Origin: Paragordius varius
Lineage: Eukaryota > Nematomorpha
Assembly (NCBI GenBank): GCA_964247055.1
Contig: OZ176050.1
Location: 2,294,001 to 2,358,000, forward strand
Direction of reading: 5' to 3'
DNA: 64,000 bases
Made by a program: the position numbers and the translations under genes. Positions within the stretch are counted from its first letter, which is position 1. The number at the start of each line of letters is the position of its first letter. The notes beneath the pieces were generated by a model, which had not been told where the DNA came from, ran no database searches, and saw only the letters and a program-made list of their open reading frames with translations. Positions 53,316 through 64,000 of the stretch are shown here, piece after piece.

Positions 53316-56300
53316 TTATTTCTGTTGCTGTTGTTGTTTGCGCAATTTCAACATTTCAGCCAATTCCTATTAATGATATTAGGTAATATATAAAGGTGCT
53401 GTATAATAATACAATTATATATATATACAATTTTAAACTGATACTATTTATAATTGCAATTATTAAACAATTACTGATTTTATTATATTACACAACGTAT
53501 TTAGCATTTATAGTAATTTTATGATATAATGCTTAATATATATTAATAAATTTGAATTATTGCTGATTTTTGGTATACCTTAAAAATATTAATATTATTA
53601 ATACCTTATCGCAAAAAGCAATAATAGATATTTATTTTCGAATTAAATTATCAACAGATTAATATATACCGTTATAATACATTTACAAAGAGTTTTGAAA
53701 AATAATGATTACATAGGTCAATTAAATAGCTTTAATAAATAGAGTTGTAGCGTTCACCATAATTTCCAAAAAAAATATTTCATTATGCTTTTATGCAACA
53801 TATATTTTTTAAATTTTATTTTTAACTGGGTAGGATCGTCAACCATATAAATTTGTATTAAAAATGACTGCCTTAAATTTGTTTTATACATAAAAATCTA
53901 GAAATAATTGGTATCCGAAATTTGACAAACTAACCTACCATTACTAGCCGAAACCATAAAACTTTTCCGTTACGTTTTCTATATCTTAAAAAATGTTTTA
54001 ATACTTGTATTCCAATACATTAAGTAAAGATGTATAATAAGTAAATATCGATTAAAAAGCAAAAAGACTCTTCCAAATTAGCCTGTATAAACTTTAAAAT
54101 ATTTATATCATTTTATTGATATATCCTAAAACATTTTTTATGCTTTTTAAAATATAATGAGAACAAAAATAGATTCATCGGTATAAATCAATACCTTATA
54201 TCGTATCATACATTGCAATTTATTTTTGGTGCCAACCAAGTCAGCAATCGTTTGCCAACGTTGGGGATCATCTAATTTCATGGTGCGGATGCCTTGTTCC
54301 AATAATTTTTGTTCTTCTTTCGACCATTTCGCATTCGTAGTATTAGTTTCATTTGTTTGAGTTGAGTCTATAGTTTAGGTATAAGTATTATTTTAATTTA
54401 AAACAAAATATTTATTTTTTAAAAATAAATAAATATAGGTAATTTTTAATCTTAAAGAAACACATATTTTATTTGAGAGTTAATTTGAATTGTTCAAGGG
54501 CGAATTTGATTTGTTTAAGTGGGAATTTGAATTCTTCAAAGATGAATTTGAAATGTAAATGTTATATATAATAAATCTGCATAACTCTCTATTTTCTTTC
54601 GCAACCCAAAACGATAAATTATACAAATGAACCAAGGTTTAAAAAATATAATTTTCTATAGCGCAAAAAAAATATTCATTTACGTTTTGTCTTTGTATTT
54701 TAAATTTTGTACAGTATTTTACCTTGTTGTGTTGAAGAAGTATTCACAATATTAGGAGATTCTTCGCTTACAACTGTTTGCGGTTTGACATGCGATGAAT
54801 TCAATTTCTGTTTTGTGGTTAGGCTAAGTGTTTTAACCCGTGCAATGATATCACGACTAGTTTTTGGTTTATCCCCTGAGAGTTGTCGTTTACAAACATA
54901 AGCTGTAATTTGCTCCCATCTATCATTTGTGCCTACTGGATATAATTCAGTAGCTTTAACTAAATGTTTCAATTCATCAAGCGTCCAATTACACGTTTTA
55001 AGGTTAGTTCCATTTTGAGGGATAGGGATTGAGTTATTAGTATTGGTTGTTTTTATATGTGACATTTTTTCACGATCCACATACTCTTGATATAGTTTGA
55101 GCTAAAAAGATGAAAAAGGATGAATAAAGTGTAAAGAAAGTTCCTTATTTAAAATCAGGGATGTGACACACAAATGGCGTCGTGGGTCGTATTTTTAACT
55201 CAAAAAACCCGGAGCTACGTTCGTATATATGGGTGAGTATAAATATTTTAATTTAGATTTCAAACGTAAAACTGTAAAATGCAATCACATATTATAACCA
55301 TTTTTCCTAGCTCAGTTGCCAATTAAATAGATTAATTCAGAAAATTTGTTTAAGGAATATAATTATATGATTTTGTCAGCATAATCTTGCAAATTAGGAT
55401 TTATAATTTTCGCAGGCCGCACGCAATGTCTCGAAGGGGCGCGTTTAGTCACCCCAGATTTAAATACGGCGTTTTTTAATAAAGATTAATAACCTGTTCA
55501 GTGAGTATGTTTTTGAGTTGCGTAAAATCATCCTTGTTTATTTCAAGTAAAGTATTAAGTGTTTTGAGATCAGTTAAATTTAACCAATGTAATAGTTTAT
55601 CCATTTCCTCGAGAAATAGGTAGTTTTCCTTAAATCCCATCATACCATATATGGACTCTTGAATGGAAGTGATAAATTGGTTAAATTTCTTTTTTTCCCT
55701 CTTATGTTCTTTGACAAGTTGGGCTTCTTTTGCTGACATTTCGTTAGCGGCGGCTTTTTTAATCTCATCCTCTTTAGTGGGCTAATCAATCAAAATATGG
55801 ATTAAAATAAAGATGAATTATCATAAATATAAAAACTAGTCTGCGATTACTATTGACGAAAGGGTTTCACATATCGTTTATAATTATCTTCAATTAATAT
55901 TTTATTTAAATTTCGATTATCATTATATCACGGATTTTACAACTGTTATTACAAAACATAATCAATCCGTCTACCATTACAATATCATAAATATATTATT
56001 TTCTTTAACACATAGATTATTATAAACAAATGAAGATTGGTTTAAACGTTTTAATACGCCTTTTATCGGGCTAAAGTTTAAAAAGGCGTAATGAAGAATA
56101 ATGTTATTTTTTAAAAATTATCATTTATTGATAAACGATAAAGATATATTTTCAGTAATTTTAATGAACTTCCTTAAGCGGAAAAGGTATCACCAAGTTA
56201 GGTAAACTTTTGTTCTTTTTCGATGTCGCTGTCATCTTTTATAGCTTCTATGGGTGGATATTGTTTGGATAAAGCATATGGAGGGCATATGTAATAATTA

Positions 56301-59300
56301 TTAAATTTTAAACTTCCTTTTAATCCTGAACATGATTTATGTAACCAATATTGACATTGGTGCATTGGATAGAGTTAAATCCCACATTTTTTAAGCATGC
56401 GCGGCATGGGTGTTTGAATATATCAGTTTTTTGTCATCTGTTATCAACCGTGAAGCTTAAGACATTTTTTCAACGTTTGAACTTTTGACTGAGATTACCC
56501 ATAAAAGCTATATCATACCTTAGAATAGGTGCAGTGATATTGAAAAAGTAGAAATGTTTACCTACCTTGGTGATACCATTTACGCTCAAGGAGGTTCATC
56601 TGAAGCCATCGAAAATCGCATAAAAATTGGTTGGGGTCGATACAACCAATATAAGCACATAATCACCAACAAACATATATCTTCAAAAAACAAAATATGC
56701 CTGATTGCGTTAGGCCTACTATAATAACATATGCCTGCGAAACATGGCAAATAATATAAAACACAGGAAAATATGCTGGATAATATGGAACACTGAATGA
56801 TAAATACCTTTTAATTGAACAATCTCTCATGATAAACAAATCCTACCAATCTCAAAATATATTATCCGTAGACTAGGCTACTACGGTCACATTCAAAGAT
56901 TAGATAACGATAATTGGATAAAAAATATTACAAACTTCAAACAAACAAAACAGAGTTAATCGTCCAACAATAACATGGGACAAAAACATTACCCAAGACC
57001 TACAGGCCAAAAACATAAAAGCCGGGGACTGGTTAAACAAAAAATCCTATGCAATGATCAAACACATAAGCCCCGTTACGACGGGATGCCAAGGGATCCC
57101 TTGATAACAGCCTCGTTTTTATCCCAACTATAATTAAATAAATTAGCTATCTCTACCATTTGCCAAAAAAATAAATACTTCTTGGCTTTTAAAATAAAAT
57201 ATATACTGGGTTAAAATACCAATTTTTAAGAGTTTTTATTATTAAACTAAAAATTATTGTTGAATAGTTCGTTGGCGGTATATTGGACTGAAAATCAACC
57301 TGATGATGGGAGAGTTTATTATTTTAACAAAACTAATTAGCCCGAACAATTTAAATATTTAAAACTTTAGGCAAATTTATTATTAATGTAAAAGCTTTAA
57401 AAACTGTGGGAAAAATAATAAAGAAAAACTTGACTTATCTTTTCACGTCAACAAATATTTATTATTATTAAAATATAAAATAAACAAACTCAAGTTTTTC
57501 CAGTTTCTAAAGTGCTGAGAAATGTCCGTCTACCACAATGAGCCAACGCATTAAGTAATAAAAATTTTCATATAGTATTAAAACCATTAAAATCTTTCAA
57601 AACATTTAATAAAAAGCATAAATCCAATATTGCATTTGATAAAAAAAAGATAAAAATTACATTTTGTTGACCATTAAAATAACCATCTTGATTATTGTCA
57701 TTAAATGATTGTATCTGAGCTGCTTGTTGTCGCGCCATTTTATAAGCTAATTTTTGGCGTTTTTCTTCTTGTTTAATTCGCAGGACTCGAATATCATGTT
57801 TATAGGCTAAATCTAATGGGTAAAAATAGCGCTAAGTAAATGGAAAAATGACATACCGACTAGTTTTCGAATGCGATTAACTTCATCCTTTTTGAGTTTG
57901 TTGCGTTTGACTTTGTTTTGTTTTTCAATCCAACGCCTCTCCTCCCGACTGTCCAATTTAAAAAGTTATTTTATTTTAAAATTTAATGCTTTTTTAATAT
58001 TATCAAATATTTATTTTAATAAATATTGGCATTATAAACATTTATAGACCATATGATCTGATCAAAACGAACCAAATATGTTTGAGAAAAAACTTGGAAT
58101 ATAATCTATTCATTTACTGCCTTATAATTTGTAAATACAAAAAATTTTAAATTTAAAAGTTTAATTTATACTTTTCTCCTTTGCTTTTGTCTTCCTCGTC
58201 TAGATATGAATATTCCCGCCATGATTCAAAATTATACCTAAATTAAAGATTATGCCGTTTATAAAGAAAGTGTATTAGAAAACACATAAAAAGTCTAAAG
58301 AAGTATAACACAAGTCAAAGGTATATAGCATAAAAAAGTAAATTCCAAATTTTATATTGAAAAATGACAAGTTTTACAAAATTAAACCTAAAGGTAAGGT
58401 TATAAAATTATATATATGATTACGCGAAAAATATCAACAAACCGGTTTAATTTCGTTAATGATCAGTCTAAAAGGGATTGGAACCGGACGGTGCCAAATA
58501 ATTTTCGAAAATTGGTATCAAAAAATTTAAAAATTTAGTCAAAGTCGAACCATATTTTTCGATTTATCAGCAAAAAAAGCAAATAACAATATTATAGTTT
58601 TATAAAATTTTATTCATCCAAAAAAACTGATCCCTATATTTAAAAAATGTATGAAATAATTAAACTAAAACCATTGAATCGGAAAAACCGTAATAAATGC
58701 AATATTTTAATAGAAATTTCTCAATTCGGAGTCCACATTAATTTTTTAATGCTAAAAAATATTTTAATCATTTTAAAACAAGTACAAAGGATAGATACAA
58801 AATGTCGGATCATAAGGATAAATATAAAATTGAAAGGTAGTAAAATTAAATATCAAAAGAATATGACAGGCATGCTCCTTACGGTTTTTTTAATATATAT
58901 ATTTATTTCAGTGATAATGATTTTTCATCACACACAACAGTTTTTGATCAAGCTATGCATTTAATTAATCTCAACACTTTATTCCAACTCAAGACTTACT
59001 TTAAATTATATTTTTGATTATTTTTTAACGATTAGTAAGCATTATAAATTAAAAAAAATTTGGAGTTTTTAATTGATAATTAATTAATCGAAATGCACAT
59101 ACAGTTTATCGACCAACGGGATGCATATTTAGTGCCGCTGAATTATTCATAATTGTATATTGTAAGATTGTTTGAAAATATATATATATATTCTACGGAT
59201 AATATATTTTGGATATTTATTTATTTTTTAGTAATTAAGAAAATATACTCTTTTTAATATTTTTATTATTTCTGTTTACATGCGCATGTTGTAAAAAAAA

Positions 59301-61243
59301 TCAATGAAGTTGTTCAAAGAAATTCCAAAGAAAGGAATTTGACAAGTTCTGCCAAATAATTATAGGCTTAAGTTAAATTTACTGTTCTCAAGCGACCATA
59401 TTTGAAAACGATGATGGAAATCGCTTAGACGCCCATAGAGACATAAGATAATATTGGCTGTAAATACCAGATTTGCCAAGTATAAAAGGTTTGAAAAAAT
59501 AATTTAATTACCAAAATATTTTTATTTAAACTAAATGGCATAAGAGTCATTACTGAGATTTATGTGCGACCCGAAGTATTAATTTAAAGTAAAAATATCT
59601 GCATATGAAACAAAAGTGATGCAATTTTTTATCCGTATTAAATGGAGTAGAGCCCTTGTGACAAAAAATAATTTATTTGGTTCTTCAAAATTTTTGGTGA
59701 GTGCCACTGCTTTGAAGCCCTATAATTATAGACATAAACAGAAATTTTCAATTGAATGTTGTGACTTTTAACTAAATAGGTTTGTACACTGACAATGTCT
59801 TGCCCTTTATTAAGGATGTTTAGAAAGGTGACATGTTAACCCATGATTAGATTGAAAAATTGTTATCAGGATAATCGATAACCGTGACTAATCAAGAGGC
59901 CAAGTCCTCCTTAAAACAGATAAAATAAATATTGATTTAGCTAGACTTCGGAATTTGTAGACGACCTGCATCAGGCGAACTCCGATTCAGGATAATAAAA
60001 AAACACACTTTTGTTTCTTAATTATAAGATTTAATTTTTCCAAAAGTCATATATAGCTTGTCGGTGCCTACTTCTATAAAATACACCCGTTAAACCCGGG
60101 TCTTTGTTAATTAATCCTTTCGCGTTAAAATTTAGTTTCAAAAAAACACGCACTTACATATGCCGTCAAGGTTCGCAATACTCATCAAGCTTCGTGTTGA
60201 TGGCATAATATATTATAATATACTAAATAGAAACTCTGCGTTTTGCTACAATGTTTAATCCGTAGAAGAGAGAATTCAACACTGTTGAATGATAATTGGA
60301 GAACCGTAAGCGGGCAAATACCACGACTGAAAGAAAAAACCTTAACTTGAGAAAAGACGGGTGGGGTCAATATTTACATATTTTGTTGTCTGTTTCATAA
60401 TAATTACAAATCTAACTTAAATATCTTTGATCATTGGCGAATTTAGATTGTATTCCGGAAAAAAAGAAACACGTCTTAAAACTTGTTAAAACAAATAAGG
60501 GGGGTAAGAAGCATGTCTTTAATGACGTTTTTATATAGCATTAATAAAAAAATTTAAGGAACAAGGTTCAGTAAATATAAAAAGTACCAGAAATCATAAA
60601 ATGACTCAACATATTCTTTTGAGGCGGTAAATAAACCCAACATAGGCACCGGTTGATTAAAAGACCATCTAAAATTTTAAAATAAAATAAACCTACTATT
60701 TCTTTCAAAGACTGGATGGAATTCTTGATAAAAATGTTGATAAATATGAACATCAGATTTGGAATCCAAAGGATTATAGTTTTCAGGAATAGCGTTATCA
60801 AAAGTGGGATCAATACTATCATAAGATCTTCTTCTCCCAATATCACTTAATATTTCATATGCTATTTATGTATAATTATCGATATAATATTTATTATAAT
60901 ACCCTTTACAATGCAAGGAAAATAATTGGGTTCTTTTATGGTTTTATTTTTATCCGGATGATGTAACAACACCTTTCGCCTATCTAAACATGAATATTAA
61001 AGATGTAATACAGGCTCGTTTAATGTCTTCGTCATCTGCGTTGTGCCTTAGATTTTCAAGGCCTAAAATTAGATAATGATCGTGTTCTTTCCAAGCAACC
61101 GGGTCAAGTGTCACGTAATAGCATAATTCTTTATCTTTGACAAATTTTTGAAATTTTTTAAGTAAGAAATTATGTCGTTGTTTAAATATTGGATGTTTTT
61201 TAAACAAATCGTCGTTGAATTTGGTGGATACTAATAAATTCAT
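53316..61243 (-). CDS. DNAJC2: DNAJC2 / zuotin ribosome-associated co-chaperone, eleven exons, complete
   Basis: Exons (minus): 61243-61012, 60983-60903, 60861-60693, 60668-60588, 58237-58172, 57948-57857, 57806-57661, 55781-55494, 55101-54723, 54367-54195, 53366-53316. Every junction is in phase, giving 585 residues (human about 620). The family forms the ribosome-associated complex with an Hsp70-like partner at the polypeptide exit and also acts in chromatin in animals. Order of parts: short N-terminus, [17 protein letters not shown] domain with HPD (about residues 86-88), [61 protein letters not shown] (ribosome-binding basic region), a helical segment in exon 8, and two C-terminal SANT/Myb domains (W near 424, and [12 protein letters not shown] near 525). 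Two SANT domains are animal- and plant-type; yeast zuotin lacks them. Introns 1-3 are 28, 41 and 24 nt, while intron 4 is 2.35 kb and intron 7 hosts transposon debris. Confidence 0.95.
55833..55985 (+). mobile_element. Single-arm copy of the hammerhead-bearing element
   Basis: It begins AAAACTAGTCTGCGATTACT, i.e. inside the hammerhead at the conserved A-run before the cleavage triplet. It continues through TTTCACATATCGTTTATAAT and ends near CAATCCGTCTACCATTAC. The last part matches the complement of the sequence just left of the 17.4-kb palindrome (GTAATGGTAAATAACGGATTG), so the element extends further than the palindrome arms. It lacks CTGATGA and stem II, hence no ribozyme. It lies in intron 7 of DNAJC2. 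Confidence 0.78.
56528..57115 (+). mobile_element. LINE reverse-transcriptase C-terminal fragment
   Basis: The plus strand reads [20 protein letters not shown] followed by [14 protein letters not shown], the typical region after the LINE RT catalytic domain. A damaged stretch follows, and then [14 protein letters not shown] with a stop-interrupted tail ending TTGCQGIP. It is on the opposite strand to DNAJC2 and inside its intron 7. It could belong to the same LINE family as the fragments at 3.9-5.4 and 48.9 kb, but no overlap allows that to be tested. Confidence 0.75.
58238..60587. other. Large intron 4 of DNAJC2
   Basis: A 2.35-kb AT-rich intron. A plus-strand frame at 58647-58964 (105 codons) has an AT-driven, Ile/Lys/Asn-rich composition without motifs and is judged non-coding. 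No transposon ends were recognised in it. Confidence 0.55.
60669..60692 (-). other. 24-nt intron (DNAJC2 intron 3)
   Basis: On the minus strand it starts GTTTATTTT and ends ATTTTAG, phase 2. Removal gives [19 protein letters not shown], exactly the conserved FERNSRWS segment of the family. Retention reads through FILF into a TAA. Confidence 0.92.
60984..61011 (-). other. 28-nt intron (DNAJC2 intron 1)
   Basis: On the minus strand it starts GTATTACATC and ends GTTTAG, phase 1. Removal produces [16 protein letters not shown], the J-domain helix II with its HPD motif. Retention ends at a TAG a few codons later. The neighbouring intron 2 (60862-60902) is 41 nt and intron 6 (57807-57856) is 50 nt. 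Confidence 0.92.
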
Positions 61244-62180
61244 GCGCGTAACACCAAAAAATATTGATCATGTGTTTGAATCATATTTATCGCGAATTTC
61301 GCATAGTGCCCTGCGCTTTTAACACTTCATTACCTTTATATATAGTTATTAAATTAATCCCTAAATTTCTAGTAAATAAATTTTATAAAACAAATATGCC
61401 AAATGCTAAATATAGAAAATTTACAATAATTTATTAAAATTTTACAGTTTTTCAGGGTATAATATATATGTATCCTAAAATAAATGAGAATTAGAAATTA
61501 TTTTAATTTTGGCTTTGAAATACTACCATTTTTGTGGTAAATGTTTCAAATCTAAATATGAAATTGGCACACACTTATGCCATATAAATTTAAGTTGAAA
61601 GCTTATGCTTCGCTTGTAACATTAAAATAAATATGTTAAAGGCAAAATAATGTCTTTAAAAAATCATAAATTTAGATGTTAGTCTCGAAATTAATATGCC
61701 GAAACGCGATAATTAAAGATGTTTATAGGTGAGATTTGTGAAATGAGTTTTATGGATTTTAAAGGATGTTGAAAACGGTACACCTTTCAATCTTTTGGGG
61801 TAGCTATTACAAGAGTGATTTTAATTTGGTTTATTAAGGTATTAGGTCACCTTTTAGTGGTATGAATTTTAAAAAATGTGTATTAAAATCCTTATCTCAA
61901 ACTTTTTCGCAGCCATTTTTTTTTAATATTTTTAACTTTATCACCTTTTCACTTTTTTGTCATACCTTACATTTTGGGATAAATTTATATTAGTCCAATT
62001 TTGTAAATAAATTACACTTTCAAAAGTTAATTGTTCTCATGTATTGGAAAAAAAAATATTTTTTATAGTTTAGTAACTTCTAGAGTATAAATGTGGTACA
62101 GCTCAAAAACACAAGTAAAACATTAGCTGATATGAAAAATTATCAAGTTTTTACTGTTAAATGTAGTCTAAGTCTTTATG
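61244..62180. other. Upstream flank of DNAJC2
   Basis: Nothing coding was seen. The first few hundred bases should carry the promoter of the minus-strand DNAJC2 gene, but no TATA or initiator element can be singled out in this composition. Confidence 0.4.
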
Positions 62181-64000
62181 AAGTTAATTTACATTTTCCA
62201 TAATATACATTTAATTGCCCGGTGCATTAACATTTGGATAGAACACATTCATTTCAATCCTCCGATTCAAATTGGTAGTTGGATATCCCAGAGCTATTTA
62301 AAATAATATAATTCAAAAATACGGAATGATTTGAAACCATGGCAAGAATTTGCACTATATAACATTAATGAACCAAAATATATAAAAAGGTTCTATCAAA
62401 AATACTTGATATAATTTTAAGCTAAAACCGCAAGGTAAAAATTTAGTCAACATGACATGTGTGCACTAGCTAAATATATAAAAAATACAAATCAAACCAC
62501 ATTTTTTGTTTCTATAGATGTGATTTAAAGAATTAGCTTTAATTTTGGCTATAAAATCAACACTTGGATACACACATTCGTTTTAGTCCTTCGATTTAAA
62601 TTGGGGTAATTAAATACGCCAGGCCTGTTCAAAATTAAATTCTTTAAAGTATATGGAAGGAATCGATACCACGGCAAAATTTTGCACATATAACATTAAT
62701 AAACAAAAATATATAAAAAATTAAAAATACTTGATATTAATTATTTGCAGCTAAACCCAAAAAGTAAAAAATTAGTCCACGTGACACCTGTGCAATGTTT
62801 AAATTGAAAAACAATACAAAATAAACCGCTTTTTATATTTCTACTAATGTTAAATGTAATATATATAAAAAATTACCTTTAAAATACCCTTAAAACTATA
62901 AGACGATATTTTACAAAAAAAATTGTGAAATAAAAATTGCGTCGAAGTAGTTTGACATGAAACTTTTTTTTTCAAAACAAAATTTTATTTAGATATTTTG
63001 GAATATTTATATATGGAAGCATAAATTTAAATTAGGACAGTTTCCTTTAGTAGTTTTTTAAAAATCCTAACTCAAATAGTCTGGGGTATTTAGATACCCC
63101 AATTTGAATCGAAGTGTTATATAAACACGATATTTTGCAAATATGTAGCAAAAGAAAAATGGCGTCGAACCAGTTTGATATGAAACTTTTTTTTCAAAAT
63201 AAAATTTTATTTTGAATCGGCTTGTTTATATAATTTTTATTGAGATAGAAGCCTAAAATTAAAGTGTGACCGTTTCTTTCTGTAATTTTTGAAAAATATC
63301 AACTTAAATATTGTCTGGAGTAGTTAACTCAAATTCGAATCGAAGTGTTAACGATTAAAAAAAATGACGGCAAAAAAGTTTGACATGAGGATTTTTTACA
63401 ATTTTAAATTTTGAAAATGTATAATGTGCCTAAAAGGATAGCCTATTTTGATTTTTGGCTGAATACCCGATATCCTTAGATATTCAAATTGCAGTTGGCT
63501 GTTTAAAAATACCCATAAGATAATGCAGTGTTAAATCGCTATAGAAATAATCAATCGAATTATATACAAAAACCGTGTTTATCATATTTTAATGGGTCTT
63601 TATTATTTCATCATGGAATAAATAATTATTCACCAAAATTTTGCTAAATCATCTAATACATTTTGGGGTAGTTTAATATCCTAGACCGATTTAAAATTTG
63701 AATATTTTAAAAAGAATTCAACCCATCGAATTTTACAAATTGTTTTTTAGTCTTTTAGGAGCATTAAAAAAAATTAACACTTCGATTCAAATTGGGGTAT
63801 CTAAATACCCCAGACTAAATTTAATTTAGGATTATTAAAAAACTACTGAGGGAAACACTCCCAATTTAAACTTATAGTTTTATCCTAATAAAAATTATAT
63901 ATATACAAAATATCTAAATAAAATTTTGTTAAATAGAATTTCTATGTCATACTATTTAGACGCCATTTTTATTTTACAAATTTGCAAAATATCGTCGTCA
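62180..64000. repeat. Diverged tandem/inverted array of repeat family C
   Basis: Successive blocks carry TTCGATTCAAATTGGGGTAT or its complement (near 62266, 62598, 63093, 63340, 63781). Several are followed by TACCCCAGAC-type palindromes and an AACTACTGAGGGAAACACTCC-like box. Units near 62225 and 62560 repeat with a spacing of about 330 bp. Some later units are in opposite orientation. The array runs off the window end. Relatives lie at 47.3-48.2 kb. Confidence 0.65.

Noticed and set aside
58647-58964. 105-codon plus-strand frame
   Set aside because: It lies in an AT-rich DNAJC2 intron and has only composition-driven Ile/Lys/Asn content with no motif and no splice context.

Overview
The window is AT-rich, transposon-laden animal nuclear DNA. 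Genes are split by GT-AG introns, so open reading frames in raw sequence show only pieces of them. I chained exons by hand using homology to known families, splice-site dinucleotides and phase. Each of the six gene models below closes exactly in phase from start to stop. The metazoan assignment rests on a near-canonical 340-residue G-protein beta subunit, a secreted protein with antistasin-type cysteine motifs, a complete DNAJC2/zuotin co-chaperone, and mariner, hAT-like, LINE and Ty3/gypsy relics. Several introns are only 24-28 nt, which is extraordinary for an animal. Dicyemid mesozoans are the animal group I recall having introns of that size, so a dicyemid or similarly compacted lophotrochozoan is a hypothesis, not a conclusion.

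Layout. 1-3.66 kb: decayed Ty3/gypsy element. 3.9-5.45 kb: decayed LINE (minus). 7.88-10.30 kb: two-exon gene (minus) for a repetitive proline/asparagine-rich protein with eight YxN motifs alternating with proline/arginine segments. 14.0-18.4 kb: three mariner-type transposase relics and a palindromic element whose arms carry hammerhead-ribozyme motifs. 18.4-20.5 kb: Tc1/mariner-like foldback elements. 21.7-24.4 kb: six-exon gene (minus) for an unrecognised Lys/Ser-rich protein. 24.86-25.15 kb: hAT-like MITE. 25.56-28.96 kb: six-exon gene (plus) for the antistasin-like secreted protein, with a 1.1-kb foldback element in intron 2. 29-34.9 kb: no gene seen, repeat fragments. 34.98-38.62 kb: eight-exon G-beta gene (plus). 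38.6-41.7 kb: no gene seen. 41.8-47.2 kb: a giant 4.06-kb palindrome with internal tandem repeats, apparently inserted into a foldback element. 47.3-49.5 kb: repeats and a LINE fragment. 50.14-53.19 kb: eight-exon heme-less sulfite oxidase (plus). 53.32-61.24 kb: eleven-exon DNAJC2 gene (minus), converging on the oxidase with only about 120 bp between stop codons. 61.3-64 kb: diverged tandem repeats.

The genes do not form a pathway. They are independent housekeeping or secreted-protein loci: G-protein signalling, ribosome-associated chaperoning, sulfite detoxification, a possible signalling scaffold and an extracellular cysteine-rich protein. The most unusual signals are the 24-28-nt introns in the two adjacent genes, the hammerhead ribozymes in a palindromic mobile element, the giant palindrome, and the repetitive docking-like protein.
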